Shown here piece by piece: positions 18,061 to 27,138 of a DNA stretch of 64,000 nucleotides. The translations under genes were made by a program, and so were the position numbers. This DNA is from Sulfitobacter sp. F26169L (GTDB lineage Bacteria > Pseudomonadota > Alphaproteobacteria > Rhodobacterales > Rhodobacteraceae): NCBI RefSeq assembly GCF_026410285.1, contig NZ_JAPMLP010000004.1, positions 186,242-250,241 of the forward strand, read 5' to 3'. Under the pieces are notes generated by a model. It was not told the origin of the DNA, did not search any database, and saw only the letters and a program-made list of their open reading frames with translations. Numbering within the stretch: position 1 is the stretch's first letter; every line of letters begins with the position of its first letter.

Positions 18061-19098
18061 ATGACTTTCACACGCAAAGCCGTTTTTGGCATGTTGGGTG
18101 CTGTTGCGATTGGATGCGCGACGGCAATACCAGTCATGGCGCAAGATGTGACATTACGTTTGCACCAATTCCTGCCGGAGCAGGCAAATGTGCCGAACCT
18201 GATCCTGTATCCATGGGCCGACCGTATCGAAGCGGCCAGCGAAGGGCGCATCAAGATCGAACGTTACGCCTCCATGCAACTGGGAGGATCACCGCCGGAA
18301 TTGATGGATCAGGCGATTGACGGTGTGGCGGATATCGTATGGACGGTTGTGGGATACACCCCCGGTCGTTACCCCAGCACCGAAGTTTTTGAATTGCCGT
18401 TTATGATGACCAACGCACGCGCGGCATCTTCTGCTTATTGGCAGATGTTTGAAAAGAGTATGAAAGATACCGAATTCAAGGATCTGAAAATTCTGGCAAC
18501 TTGGGTTCACGGTCCAGGCGTTATCCACTCCAACAAACCAGTTGAAACGCCTGCGGACATGGAAGGGCTGAAAATGCGTGGCGGATCACGTCTGGCCAGC
18601 GTATTGCTTCAAGAACTGGGCGCAACGCCAGTCGGCATGCCTGTTCCTTCAATCCCCGAAGCGCTCAGCAAGGGAGTTGTTGATGGCACAACAATCCCTT
18701 GGGAAGTTACCGGCGCGCTGAAGGTGCCGGAACTTGTCAAAAACCATACTGAATTCGAGGGCAGGGCGCTTTATACATTGGGGTTTGTTCTGGCAATGAA
18801 CAAAGACCGCTATGACAGCCTCGATCCCGACTTGCAGAAAATCATCGATGATAATTCGGGTTTGGAATTTTCGATCCTTGCAGGTGGCACACAGGCTGAT
18901 TCCGATGGACCCGCCCGTCAGGCGGCAGTGGATGCGGGCAATACAATTATCACGGTTTCCGGGGATGATGTGCAGACTTGGAAAGACGCGTCACAGCCAG
19001 TTTATGACAAATGGCTGGCTGATATGGAAAGCAAAGGCATTGATGGTCAGGCACTGATCGACGAAGCCCGCGCGCTGATGGATGCCTACGACAAATAA
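18061..19098 (+). CDS. dctP: TRAP transporter substrate-binding protein, DctP family
   Basis: Periplasmic binding protein of a tripartite ATP-independent transporter that uses the sodium or proton gradient to import organic acids. The ATG at 18061 follows GGGGAG and yields 345 residues with a signal peptide ending VMAQD. The mature start VTLRLHQFLPEQANVP, the DGVADIVWTVVGY pocket region and the MRGGSRLASVLLQELGATPVGM helix with the conserved ligand-binding Arg fit DctP. The substrate cannot be read from sequence; a C4 or other monocarboxylate is typical. It leads a dctPQM operon, with a hairpin before dctQ. Confidence 0.94.
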   Translation: MTFTRKAVFGMLGAVAIGCATAIPVMAQDVTLRLHQFLPEQANVPNLILYPWADRIEAASEGRIKIERYASMQLGGSPPELMDQAIDGVADIVWTVVGYTPGRYPSTEVFELPFMMTNARAASSAYWQMFEKSMKDTEFKDLKILATWVHGPGVIHSNKPVETPADMEGLKMRGGSRLASVLLQELGATPVGMPVPSIPEALSKGVVDGTTIPWEVTGALKVPELVKNHTEFEGRALYTLGFVLAMNKDRYDSLDPDLQKIIDDNSGLEFSILAGGTQADSDGPARQAAVDAGNTIITVSGDDVQTWKDASQPVYDKWLADMESKGIDGQALIDEARALMDAYDK

Positions 19099-19104
19099 GC
19101 GACC

Positions 19105-19143
19105 GGTCACTGCGCGCCGCAAGGGGGCGCAGTGACTCTTTTC
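19105..19143 (+). terminator. Intercistronic attenuator hairpin between dctP and dctQ
   Basis: A ten-pair stem (GTCACTGCGC with GCGCAGTGAC) with a short GC-rich loop followed by TCTTTT lies between the dctP stop and the dctQ start. In TRAP operons this arrangement favours more binding protein than membrane subunits by stopping or protecting part of the transcript. Confidence 0.75.
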
Positions 19144-19156
19144 CCAAAGGCCATGC

Positions 19157-19738
19157 ATGCACCAATTGATCAAAACTCTTTCCCGTGTCACTGCGTTGAT
19201 CGGGGGCGCTGTGCTTATTGCTTTGGTTGTAATGACAACGCTCTCCATTCTCGGGCGCTCTATAAATAAATTCCTGCATCGGGAGTTCTTCGAAACGCAG
19301 CTTACCGGATTTTCACAGTTTCTGCTCGATCTGGGCGTGGGCGAAATTAACGGCAATTACGAACTGCTGGAAGCTGGCGTTGCGTTTGCGATCTTTTCTT
19401 TTCTTCCGGTCTGCCAGTTTTACGGCGCGCACGCTTCAGTTGATGTATTCACCTCGGTGCTGCCCAAAGCGATTAACCGGTGGATCGTTGCCTTTTGGGA
19501 AATTGTTCTGACAGCTGTGATCCTGTTGATCGTCTGGCGGCTTTATGGCGGACTGGAGCGCTATTACGGTAACGGTGAAACAACAATCTTCCTGCAATTT
19601 CCGGTGTGGTGGTCTTATGCGTTCAGCTTTGCTGCGGGTGTGGTTGCGTGCATCGTGTCTGTTTACTGCGCTTTTGCGCGCATCGTCGAGGCGTCGGGCG
19701 GGTACGATCTGCTGCCGTCCGAGCATGGGGAACACTAG
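19157..19738 (+). CDS. dctQ: TRAP transporter small membrane subunit, DctQ family
   Basis: The 193-residue small permease has four predicted membrane helices (starting about residues 14, 70, 108 and 150) as expected for DctQ, which pairs with DctM in the transport complex. The segment between helices 1 and 2 contains the NGNYELLEAGVAFAIFSFLPVCQ region common in the family. AAAGG lies six bases before the ATG. Its stop is three bases before dctM. Confidence 0.92.
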   Translation: MHQLIKTLSRVTALIGGAVLIALVVMTTLSILGRSINKFLHREFFETQLTGFSQFLLDLGVGEINGNYELLEAGVAFAIFSFLPVCQFYGAHASVDVFTSVLPKAINRWIVAFWEIVLTAVILLIVWRLYGGLERYYGNGETTIFLQFPVWWSYAFSFAAGVVACIVSVYCAFARIVEASGGYDLLPSEHGEH

Positions 19739-19741
19739 ACC

Positions 19742-21058
19742 ATGAGCAATCTCGAACTGGGTTTCTGGTCCTTTCCCGTTTTGCTGCTGATGGTGTTTTT
19801 ACGCGCGCCGATCGGCCTTGCCATGCTGCTGTGCGGATTTGGCGGCTGGTACATAGCGATGGGTGGCAACCCAGCGCCGCTGCTGGCCAAGTTGAAGTCG
19901 GAGACATATACAACTTTCTCCAGCTACTCCCTCACGATCATTCCGCTGTTCTTGTTGATGGGGCAGTTTGCCACGCTATCAGGAATGTCACAGGCGCTGT
20001 TCCGTGCCGCGGAAAGCTTTCTGGGCCATCGGCGGGGCGGTGTCGCGATGGCTGCTGTTGGTGCCTGTGCAGGGTTTGGGGCGATTTGCGGGTCCTCCCT
20101 TGCGACTGCTGCGACGATGTCAAAGGTCGCTCTGCCTGAGCTGAAACGCTATGGGTATTCGGGCGGATTTTCAACGGCGACACTAGCAGCAGGTGGTACT
20201 TTAGGCATCCTGATCCCGCCGTCGGTGATCCTTGTGATCTATGCAATCCTGACAGAACAGAACATCGCCAAACTGTTTCTTGCAGCGTTCATTCCTGGAA
20301 TTCTGGCGGCACTGGGCTATGTGCTGACGATCTCGATCTACGTGCGGCTGCACCCGGCGGCAGCAGGCACACGCCCGCCCGTTCCGATGGGAGAGCGATT
20401 TGCGGCGCTTGGCAAAACATGGCCTGTCATAGCGATCTTCTTTCTGGTGGTTGGCGGCATATATCTGGGGTGGTTCACCCCAACCGAAGCAGCCGCCGTA
20501 GGGGCTGCCGGAACCGGCCTTGTCGCTCTTGTGTCTGGCTCACTGGGGTGGGGTGTTCTTGGGCAAAGCCTGATTGGCACGGCGCGCACAACGGCGATGA
20601 TCTTTTTCATCGTGCTGGGGGCCGGATTTTATAACGGATTTCTGGCGCTGTCGGGCGTTCCGCAATTTATGGCGGATTGGGTTGTGACCCAGGGCCTCAG
20701 CCCGTGGCTGGTCCTGTGCATCATTCTGGTGTTCTATCTGATCTTCGGTTGTCTGATGGACAGTCTTTCAATGATCCTGCTGACAGTGCCGATTTTCTTT
20801 CCCGTGATCTCTGCAATGGATTTCGGGATGAGCGCCGAGCATGTGGCGATCTGGTTCGGGATTCTTGTTCTGATTGTTGTGGAGGTCGGGCTGATCACGC
20901 CGCCTGTGGGGATGAACCTGTTTATCATCAATTCCATGGATCGTGACACACCGATGACGGACACCTACAAGACCATCCTCTATTTCGTCGGTTCTGATAT
21001 AATTCGTGTTGCCATCTTGGTGGCCTTCCCGTCGATCACCCTGTTCCTTCTGGGGTGA
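19742..21058 (+). CDS. dctM: TRAP transporter large membrane subunit, DctM family
   Basis: The 438-residue transport subunit has about twelve hydrophobic segments and the family landmarks: IPLFLLMGQFATLSGMSQ, GGVAMAAVGACAGFGAICGSS, AAGGTLGILIPPSVILVIYA, and the C-terminal EVGLITPPVGMNLFIINS. These include the two re-entrant hairpins that form the cation sites. It completes the dctPQM set and ends at a two-way terminator shared with the convergent binding-protein gene. Confidence 0.95.
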   Translation: MSNLELGFWSFPVLLLMVFLRAPIGLAMLLCGFGGWYIAMGGNPAPLLAKLKSETYTTFSSYSLTIIPLFLLMGQFATLSGMSQALFRAAESFLGHRRGGVAMAAVGACAGFGAICGSSLATAATMSKVALPELKRYGYSGGFSTATLAAGGTLGILIPPSVILVIYAILTEQNIAKLFLAAFIPGILAALGYVLTISIYVRLHPAAAGTRPPVPMGERFAALGKTWPVIAIFFLVVGGIYLGWFTPTEAAAVGAAGTGLVALVSGSLGWGVLGQSLIGTARTTAMIFFIVLGAGFYNGFLALSGVPQFMADWVVTQGLSPWLVLCIILVFYLIFGCLMDSLSMILLTVPIFFPVISAMDFGMSAEHVAIWFGILVLIVVEVGLITPPVGMNLFIINSMDRDTPMTDTYKTILYFVGSDIIRVAILVAFPSITLFLLG

Positions 21059-21106
21059 TCCGAAGGGCTGTTCGGGCAGTCAGCGTTTTTAGCAGCCATA
21101 GAGAAT

Positions 21107-21139
21107 GAAAAGGGCCGCACAATGCGCAGCCCTTTTTTC
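21107..21139. terminator. Bidirectional terminator between dctM and the oligopeptide-binding gene
   Basis: GAAAAGGGC...GCCCTTTTTTC forms a stem with A and T runs on either side, so it can work on both strands. It sits between the two convergent stops. Confidence 0.8.
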
Positions 21140-21160
21140 GTCATATGGTGTAAGCCGGCC

Positions 21161-22837
21161 TCAGGAAGTCCACGCCATCCGCGCGGGATGGAACTCGAAC
21201 GAGATATGGTGCGCTGCACCTTCGAGACCTTCCTTTGTGTGGTTGTAGAGTGACCGCCAGTAAGGCTGGATCGTTACGCCTTCGTCCTGGATGAGCTTTT
21301 CACCCTTCGCCATAATCGCGCGGCGCTTTTCAACATCCGGTGTAGCCAACGCTTCGGTCAGCAGGGCATCGAATTCTTCGTTTGCCCAGCCGAATTCGTT
21401 CCACGCCTCTCCCGAACGGTATGCAAGGGCCCAGATCTGTACCCCCAAAGGACGCGGGTTCCAGTTGGTTGAAGAGAACGGGTACTTTGTCCAGTCGTTC
21501 CAGAAGGTCGATCCGGGAAGAACGGTCCGCTTTACCTTGATACCCGCGTCACGCAACTGTGCGGCAACGGCATCTGTTGTGTCTTTCCGGTAGGCGTCGT
21601 CGATTGAAAACAGCTCGTGTTCGAAATCAAGCATACCTGCTTCTTCCATCAGCGCCTTTGCTGCGGCGGGGTCCGCCTTGCGCACGGGCAGTTCTGCATA
21701 TTCAGGATGCATAGGCCCCACATGGTGGTTTTCGGCAGTCAGGCCGCGACCTGAATAGCCAAGCTCCAACAAAACGTTGTTGTCGACCGCCATTGAAATG
21801 GCTTTACGCACGCGAACATCCTCGTAAGGGCGCTTGCCATCCACTTCGGCCAGTTGGTTCGGGCGGATAACGATCGTCGCTGCAGTGGCAATCGAATGCT
21901 CTACCCAGCCATCAAGACTGGACAGGATATCAATGAAATCGCCTTCCATGTCATAGAATGCGTCAACTTCGTCAGCTTCGGCAGCGGCGATCCAGGCTGA
22001 TGGGTCGGTGCCATAGTCGATGTACTCCAGCCGGTCGATGTAGGGACCGCCGAACACGTCTGTCCCCCACCACGTATGATCAGCGTTTTTGACCAAGACG
22101 CTTTTTACACCAACCTCAAGGGATTCAGGCAGATAGGGGCCCGTGCCGATGGGGTTATCGGTCATGGTGTCAACGCTGAAAGAGCTGTGCACAATAGCGG
22201 CAGGATAATCGGCCATGCCGGCAATCAGGGTGATGTCGGGGGCAGGCAGGTTCAGTTTTACGGTGTGGCTGTCGACCACTTCGATCGCGCCATCAACTGC
22301 TTTTCCTGAGTCTGCGTCGATCAATGTCGAGAAACGCCCCGCCATGGAGTTACCTTCAACAGATTTATCGCACCAGCCCGTGATGTTGCGTGCCACATCT
22401 TCGGCGGTGAAATCATCACCGTTGTTCCATTTCACGCCCTTACGGACGTTCAGGGTATATTCGGTTGCATCATCATTGATTTCCCAGCTTTCCAGCAGGC
22501 CGGGTGTGAATGTACCGTCGTTTTCATAAATGGCGAGGTATTCAAGCCATCCGCGCGAAAAGTTCGCGATTTGTGACCAGTCGTATGTGCGCGGATCTTT
22601 GAGCGCGCGCACTTCCATCTGGATACGTACCGTACCGCCCATTTCCTTGTTTGCGTGCGATGCCGCCTGTGCGGGTGCGGCCATGCCGATCATGGCATAG
22701 GCCGTCGCCGCCGACGCGCCGAAGGTACTGGCGAGCGCCAGAAACTCGCGACGATTTACCGGATCGGCTTTTGCATGCTCTGCGCTGTCCAGAATGCTCT
22801 GGGGCAGTGGCGTGCCGGTGCGTGTGGTGAATGTCAT
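21161..22837 (-). CDS. Tat-exported ABC solute-binding protein family 5 (orphan)
   Basis: A 558-residue oligopeptide/nickel-type binding protein. The ATG at 22837 follows GAGGAAG. The N-terminus has a Tat signal ([11 protein letters not shown] then a hydrophobic stretch ending [10 protein letters not shown]), so the protein is folded before export. The family 5 fold is clear: [39 protein letters not shown] and the [23 protein letters not shown] segments. No permease or ATPase genes lie next to it, so it must work with a transporter elsewhere or serve another role. Substrate not predicted. Confidence 0.9.
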   Translation of the reverse strand: MTFTTRTGTPLPQSILDSAEHAKADPVNRREFLALASTFGASAATAYAMIGMAAPAQAASHANKEMGGTVRIQMEVRALKDPRTYDWSQIANFSRGWLEYLAIYENDGTFTPGLLESWEINDDATEYTLNVRKGVKWNNGDDFTAEDVARNITGWCDKSVEGNSMAGRFSTLIDADSGKAVDGAIEVVDSHTVKLNLPAPDITLIAGMADYPAAIVHSSFSVDTMTDNPIGTGPYLPESLEVGVKSVLVKNADHTWWGTDVFGGPYIDRLEYIDYGTDPSAWIAAAEADEVDAFYDMEGDFIDILSSLDGWVEHSIATAATIVIRPNQLAEVDGKRPYEDVRVRKAISMAVDNNVLLELGYSGRGLTAENHHVGPMHPEYAELPVRKADPAAAKALMEEAGMLDFEHELFSIDDAYRKDTTDAVAAQLRDAGIKVKRTVLPGSTFWNDWTKYPFSSTNWNPRPLGVQIWALAYRSGEAWNEFGWANEEFDALLTEALATPDVEKRRAIMAKGEKLIQDEGVTIQPYWRSLYNHTKEGLEGAAHHISFEFHPARMAWTS

Positions 22838-23177
22838 GTTCTTCCTCTCTGTTGTACAAGCGGCAGCACAAGATCGGGTGTGCAGCCACATAATGCCCGA
22901 TTTTCGGGTCTGGTGATGACAGGTTGTCCCTGCTTTTTACGGCCCTTGCGTGTGTCCGCGGGAGCTAAGTTCGGCAATGATTGTGGGATATGGCCTATCC
23001 GTCAACCCCAACGTTGAAAACTGTGCGTGAGAAGCGCGGCAATGTTAAACAGTTGTCAGGGGGGTGGATTTGCATGCAGCAGCACGAAGCGCCGGATATT
23101 TGCTGCTCTGCGACGTCTTACGAATAAATCTGTTTACTCCGGCCTGAAGCTGGCGCGACCGTTCTGACTCAAACGAT
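22838..23177. other. Intergenic gap upstream of the orphan binding protein
   Basis: A 340-base stretch between the binding-protein start and the mipZ stop. I see the ribosome binding site of the former at the left edge and no convincing frame, terminator with T-run, or repeat in the rest. It should contain the binding-protein promoter. Confidence 0.6.
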
Positions 23178-23987
23178 TTAGAAGTCCGGATCAACACCCG
23201 GCAGCTTGAGTGCCTTGATTAGATCGCGCAATTCCTGCCGTGCAGCAATGTTGGAGATATTCAGCTGCTTGACGCCGATATCCTTGAGGTCAAGTAATGT
23301 GAGACCACGCGGGAAAAGCTCGCGAAAAATCACCCGCTCGTTGAAGCCCGGCGCAATACGAAAACCGATGCGTTTGCTGAGGTTTTTGATGGCGCGTTCC
23401 ATTTTATCCTTGTTGACCATGCGCTGTGCGCCCATTCGGTTACGTACGACTACCCAGTCAATCGGCGGCAAACCCGCCTGCGCACGAAGCTGGCGCGCGC
23501 TCCAGACCATTTCGGAGTATACTGACGGGCCAGTGATCTTGTCGCCGGATGCATCAATGTGCGCCAGCAGATCAAAGTCGATAAAACTGTCGTTCAGTGG
23601 CGTGATCAGTGTGTCGGCCAGACTGTGTGCGACCTGACTAAGACGGGTGTGTGATCCGGGGCAGTCGATCAGGATGAAGTCGTTGTTTGGTTCAAGCTCG
23701 GCAACGGCGGCGGACAGACGATGGTCATAAACGTTTTCACCGGGCTGGAGATCGGCGGCGTTTACTTCGGGCAGTTCGTGGCAGCGGGGGCTGGGAAGGT
23801 CGAGGCCGGATTCCTTAAGAAACGATTGCCGGTTGTCGGAGTAGCGGCCGAAAGTCCGCTGACGCAGGTCCAGATCAAGCGCACTGACCTTGTGGCCCAT
23901 CCGTGCCAAGGCGGTGGCCACATGCATGGAAACTGTCGATTTCCCCGCGCCACCTTTTTCGTTTCCGACGACGATAATATGCGCCAT
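23178..23987 (-). CDS. mipZ: Division-plane positioning ATPase MipZ
   Basis: MipZ is a ParA-family ATPase that forms a gradient from the cell poles and inhibits FtsZ polymerisation, placing the division site at midcell in alphaproteobacteria. The 269-residue product starts MAHIIVVGNEKGGAGKSTVSMHVATAL; the deviant Walker A KGGAGKST with the signature Lys is intact. LDLDLRQRTFGRYSDNR and the WVVVRNRMGAQRMVNKDKM region are specific to MipZ rather than ParA or MinD. The start at 23987 directly precedes the conserved strand; an upstream ATG would add seven residues. Followed by a gap of about 215 bases to the rpmE end. Confidence 0.94.
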   Translation of the reverse strand: MAHIIVVGNEKGGAGKSTVSMHVATALARMGHKVSALDLDLRQRTFGRYSDNRQSFLKESGLDLPSPRCHELPEVNAADLQPGENVYDHRLSAAVAELEPNNDFILIDCPGSHTRLSQVAHSLADTLITPLNDSFIDFDLLAHIDASGDKITGPSVYSEMVWSARQLRAQAGLPPIDWVVVRNRMGAQRMVNKDKMERAIKNLSKRIGFRIAPGFNERVIFRELFPRGLTLLDLKDIGVKQLNISNIAARQELRDLIKALKLPGVDPDF

Positions 23988-24149
23988 GCCCGATGCCCTT
24001 TTTGCCATGCCTGCTGCCTGTGCAGGATATTGTTTGGGGCACTATATGTAGGGATCCAGCCTTTGGAAAGCGTTGAACGCCCTATTGCGCCATCACGTAG
24101 GCCTGCAGGCCACATATGTTTAGGCGCACCAGTTGTCGGGCGAGGTAAA

Positions 24150-24184
24150 CGAAAAAAGGCGCACCCATCGGGCACGCCTTTTGC
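24150..24184 (-). terminator. Rho-independent terminator of the rplS-rpmE operon
   Basis: On the minus strand AAAAGGCGTGCCC...GGGTGCGCC then TTTTTT makes a nine-pair stem with a three-base loop and a T-run, about 20 bases after the rpmE stop. Confidence 0.88.
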
Positions 24185-24203
24185 AGATAAATGCGAAACG
24201 GGT

Positions 24204-24425
24204 TTAGAAGCCCAGACCTGCGTATTTGTTCTTGAACTTGGACACGCGGCCGCCGGTGTCCATCAGACGGCCAGAGGCGCCTGTCCACGCAGGGTGAACG
24301 GTTGGATCGATGTCAAGCGACAGCTGGTCGCCTTCCTTGCCCCATGTTGATTTCATTTGCAGGATCGTACCGTCGGTCATTTTGACGTTGATGGTGTGAT
24401 AATCGGGATGTGTATCGGTTTTCAT
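24204..24425 (-). CDS. rpmE: 50S ribosomal protein L31 (zinc-free form)
   Basis: A 73-residue ribosomal protein beginning [19 protein letters not shown] and ending [15 protein letters not shown], the usual L31 limits. The Cys residues that bind zinc in the C+ form are absent, so this is the zinc-independent C- form that does not depend on zinc supply. It starts five bases after the rplS stop, and the pair ends in a terminator. Confidence 0.96.
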   Translation of the reverse strand: MKTDTHPDYHTINVKMTDGTILQMKSTWGKEGDQLSLDIDPTVHPAWTGASGRLMDTGGRVSKFKNKYAGLGF

Positions 24426-24430
24426 CGGAA

Positions 24431-24805
24431 TTACCCCTTAAGCGGTTTGTAGTTTGCGTTTTCGACGATACGTGCGGATTTGCCACGACGCGAGCGCAGA
24501 TAGTACAGTTTGGCGCGACGCACGCGACCACGGCGAACCACGGTGATGCTGTCGATGTTGGTGGAGTGCAGCGGGAATACACGCTCTACACCTTCGCCGA
24601 AGGAAATTTTGCGAACTGTGAATGCACCGGCAATACCTTTGCCGTGCTTGCGGCTGATGCAGACGCCTTCGTAGTTCTGCACACGGGTGCGTGTGCCTTC
24701 TGTAACCCGGAAACCGACCCGGATTGTGTCACCAGCGCGGAAATCTGGGATTTCCTTGCCGAGTTCGGCGATATGTTCCGCCTCGATTTGTGCGATCAGG
24801 TTCAT
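24431..24805 (-). CDS. rplS: 50S ribosomal protein L19
   Basis: A 124-residue protein at the interface of the 50S and 30S subunits. The sequence [31 protein letters not shown] and [29 protein letters not shown] are diagnostic. Its ATG overlaps the stop of a 47-codon upstream frame (ATGA), so translation may be coupled. In most bacteria rplS follows trmD directly; here ppk2, a DUF465 gene, a GNAT gene and a deacetylase-like gene lie between. Confidence 0.97.
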   Translation of the reverse strand: MNLIAQIEAEHIAELGKEIPDFRAGDTIRVGFRVTEGTRTRVQNYEGVCISRKHGKGIAGAFTVRKISFGEGVERVFPLHSTNIDSITVVRRGRVRRAKLYYLRSRRGKSARIVENANYKPLKG

Positions 24806-24945
24806 CTGATGCTCCTATGATGCTCGTGGTATGCCACGAAGTTTTTGATATGATCCCAGAGCTTCGGTCTGTCTGTCGGGTCTGGCCTGATCGGATCAGG
24901 GTGCAGCCCACCGGAGGTAGCATCGTCTTTGCTTGGTTTGCGCAT
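24802..24945 (-). CDS. Small protein of 47 residues overlapping the rplS start
   Basis: The frame from the ATG at 24945 starts [19 protein letters not shown] and ends [16 protein letters not shown], with its TGA inside the rplS start as ATGA. AGGGG lies about nine bases before the start. The polar, composition-balanced sequence and the exact coupling to rplS argue that it is real rather than chance. The C-terminal half is rich in His, Arg and Lys, compatible with RNA contact, but this is inference. I do not recognise a family. Confidence 0.6.
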   Translation of the reverse strand: MRKPSKDDATSGGLHPDPIRPDPTDRPKLWDHIKNFVAYHEHHRSIR

Positions 24946-25103
24946 AGCGCTACACCCCTGAGTCGCACTGGGCCACTGGGGAATGATGCGCGTATAGGCG
25001 TGATGACCCTGCGGATCAAGGGCTGAGTTGTTGATCTGGGTCAATGCGCTTTTGCCAGCAATATCCATAGTGATTGTGCAATCAGGACAGGAAGGGGCGG
25101 CGG

Positions 25104-25991
25104 ATGAGCGATACGCCAGAAAACACATCCCGTAGCGGAAATGAAACGCCAATCATCGGGTTCGAGAAAGGCGATTATCCTTATAAAAACAAACTCTCGC
25201 GCAGCGCGTACGAGAAAGAAAAGTCCGCGCTTCAGGTGGAATTGTTGAAGGTTCAGCACTGGGTTCAGGAAACTGGGCAAAAGTTTGTTTTGCTGTTTGA
25301 GGGACGTGATGCGGCAGGTAAGGGCGGCACGATCAAGCGCTTTACCGAACACCTCAATCCCCGCACCGCGCGCGTTGTGGCCCTGAGCAAACCAACCGAT
25401 GAAGAGCGCGGCCAGTGGTATTTTCAAAGATACATCAAGCATTTGCCAACGTCAGGTGAAATGGTTCTGTACGACCGCTCGTGGTACAACCGCGCAGGCG
25501 TCGAGCGCGTCATGAACTTTTGCGCGCCCGCAGAATACCTTGAATTCATGCGCCAGACGCCCGAATTCGAGCGGATGCTGACGCGAAGCGGGATACATCT
25601 GTTCAAATACTGGTTCTCTGTCACGCAAGAAGAGCAAAAACAGCGGTTTATTGCACGTGAGACAGACCCGCTCAAACGATGGAAACTGTCACCGATCGAC
25701 CGCGCCAGTCTGGGCAAATGGGATGACTACACCGAAGCAAAAGAGGCAATGTTCTTTTACACAGATACCGCCGATGCACCGTGGACGGTGATACGCTCCA
25801 ACGACAAAAAGCGCGCGCGTCTGACTTGTATGCGCCACTTCCTGTCCCAACGGGATTATCCGGGTAAAGACCCCGAAGTGGTGCAGGCACCTGACTCCAA
25901 GATTTTCCATCAGGCGAACACGCTTTTTGAAAACAGCCGTCATATCCTGTCGCCTTCGCTACACCCTGAATCCGAAAAAGGAAAAACGTGA
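25104..25991 (+). CDS. ppk2: Polyphosphate kinase 2
   Basis: PPK2 enzymes transfer phosphate between polyphosphate and nucleotides, mostly making GTP or ATP from the diphosphates. The 295-residue single-domain protein has Walker A FEGRDAAGKGG near residue 75, the lid region LSKPTDEERGQWYFQRY and Walker B YDRSWYNR, and is of the class I type. The ATG at 25104 follows GGAAGGGG; an earlier in-frame start would add ten residues. Its stop overlaps the next gene as TGATG. It is transcribed against the surrounding minus-strand ribosomal block. Confidence 0.94.
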   Translation: MSDTPENTSRSGNETPIIGFEKGDYPYKNKLSRSAYEKEKSALQVELLKVQHWVQETGQKFVLLFEGRDAAGKGGTIKRFTEHLNPRTARVVALSKPTDEERGQWYFQRYIKHLPTSGEMVLYDRSWYNRAGVERVMNFCAPAEYLEFMRQTPEFERMLTRSGIHLFKYWFSVTQEEQKQRFIARETDPLKRWKLSPIDRASLGKWDDYTEAKEAMFFYTDTADAPWTVIRSNDKKRARLTCMRHFLSQRDYPGKDPEVVQAPDSKIFHQANTLFENSRHILSPSLHPESEKGKT

Positions 25992-26233
25992 TGTCACACA
26001 CCCCGCATGAACTGCTCGAAGAATTTCCACAGCAGGCCGAACAGATCACCGCACTGCGCCAGTCTGACGCGCACTTTGATAACCTTGCCGATCGTTACCA
26101 CACCGTAAACCGCGCAATTCACCGCGCCGAAACCGATGTTGAGCCGACCAGTGATGATAACATGATCAAAATGCGCCGTGAGCGGATGGTTTTGAAGGAC
26201 GAGATATACGCCTATTTGCGCGAAAACGCATAA
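25991..26233 (+). CDS. DUF465 / YdcH-family small protein
   Basis: An 80-residue protein with the short helical hairpin of DUF465: DAHFDNLADRYHTVNRAIHRAE followed by IKMRRERMVLKDEIYAYL. Function of the family is unknown. The ATG at 25991 shares one base with the ppk2 stop; a GTG three bases earlier is a less likely start. Two-gene operon with ppk2, closed by a GC-rich hairpin. Confidence 0.88.
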   Translation: MSHTPHELLEEFPQQAEQITALRQSDAHFDNLADRYHTVNRAIHRAETDVEPTSDDNMIKMRRERMVLKDEIYAYLRENA

Positions 26234-26236
26234 GCG

Positions 26237-26276
26237 AAACCGGGGGATTATGCGATTGCATCAATGCCCCGGTTTG
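26237..26276. terminator. Hairpin downstream of the DUF465 gene
   Basis: AAACCGGGG and CCCCGGTTT pair across a loop of about 20 bases between two convergent stops. The T-run is short (GGTTTG), so termination may be partial or rely on the stem alone. Confidence 0.55.
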
Positions 26277-26286
26277 TCCGCTGACG

Positions 26287-27135
26287 TTAGTAAAGCTTCA
26301 TGTCCATCAAAACGATTTCTGAATACATGTGATCAATCTCTGCGGGCAGCATCATGGTGCCTTTGTAAAAACGGGGCACTTCAATTGCTTCGACAGCATC
26401 CGCACTGGCCCCGTTGGCAAGGCGGCTATCTACGCTGAATACAGCACCTTGGGGTGGCAGCAGAGTGTCAGCGATAGCGCTGCCGTAGCGTGCCAACAGA
26501 TCGGGCTGCCCCACGTAAACAACTTCGTGGGTGATGTATTCATCGACCTTTTGTTTGATTGACAACACCAGCGTGACCGGACCGTCCGGTGTTTCAATCA
26601 CAACCTGTTTCAGGTTCAGATCGGCGTGGTCCTTGAGTACTTGGGCGTCAACGCTGTTCAGCGTCGCATCGGCCAAGGGGGAAAGAGTGTGGGACAAAGG
26701 CGCAGTGCCGGAATCGCGCCAGACAAGGCGCTGTGCGTCCAGTACTTTGAAACCGATCCGGTCCACCAGCTTCAGCGCGCCCTTGGCGCTTGTGAGGTTT
26801 GTGGCAGTGATCTGCGGATCAGCCATGGCAAGATGCATCAACTTTTCACCAAGTCCTATACCACGGTGGGTTTTCAATACATACCAAGATGTAAGGTTGC
26901 GGTAGCGTTGCGGGCCGCGCGGGGTGTGACGTAGGCTGTCGTTCATGCCCATCACGCCCACCAGTTTTGCGCCATCCCAGGCAGTGACGGCAAATTCGCC
27001 CTGCGGTCCGCCCCAGCGATTGGCAAGCAGGCGGGTCCAGCCATCGGCGCCCCATTTGGCGCGCGGGAACGCGCCGTGCATAAACGCCTCAACCTCTTCG
27101 CGTTGTTCGGGTGTAGCGAATTTGATATCGACCAT
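26287..27135 (-). CDS. GNAT-family N-acetyltransferase
   Basis: A 282-residue protein. The N-terminal half is a GNAT domain: AFMHGAFPRAKWGADGW, AWDGAKLVGVMGMND and the acetyl-CoA loop KTHRGIGLGEKLMH near residue 95. The remaining 150 residues resemble no domain I can name. The protein class resembles acetyltransferase-like polysaccharide or lipid modification proteins, but the substrate is unknown. It follows the deacetylase-like gene by three bases, so an acetylation/deacetylation pair is possible. Confidence 0.78.
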   Translation of the reverse strand: MVDIKFATPEQREEVEAFMHGAFPRAKWGADGWTRLLANRWGGPQGEFAVTAWDGAKLVGVMGMNDSLRHTPRGPQRYRNLTSWYVLKTHRGIGLGEKLMHLAMADPQITATNLTSAKGALKLVDRIGFKVLDAQRLVWRDSGTAPLSHTLSPLADATLNSVDAQVLKDHADLNLKQVVIETPDGPVTLVLSIKQKVDEYITHEVVYVGQPDLLARYGSAIADTLLPPQGAVFSVDSRLANGASADAVEAIEVPRFYKGTMMLPAEIDHMYSEIVLMDMKLY

Positions 27136-27138
27136 GGC

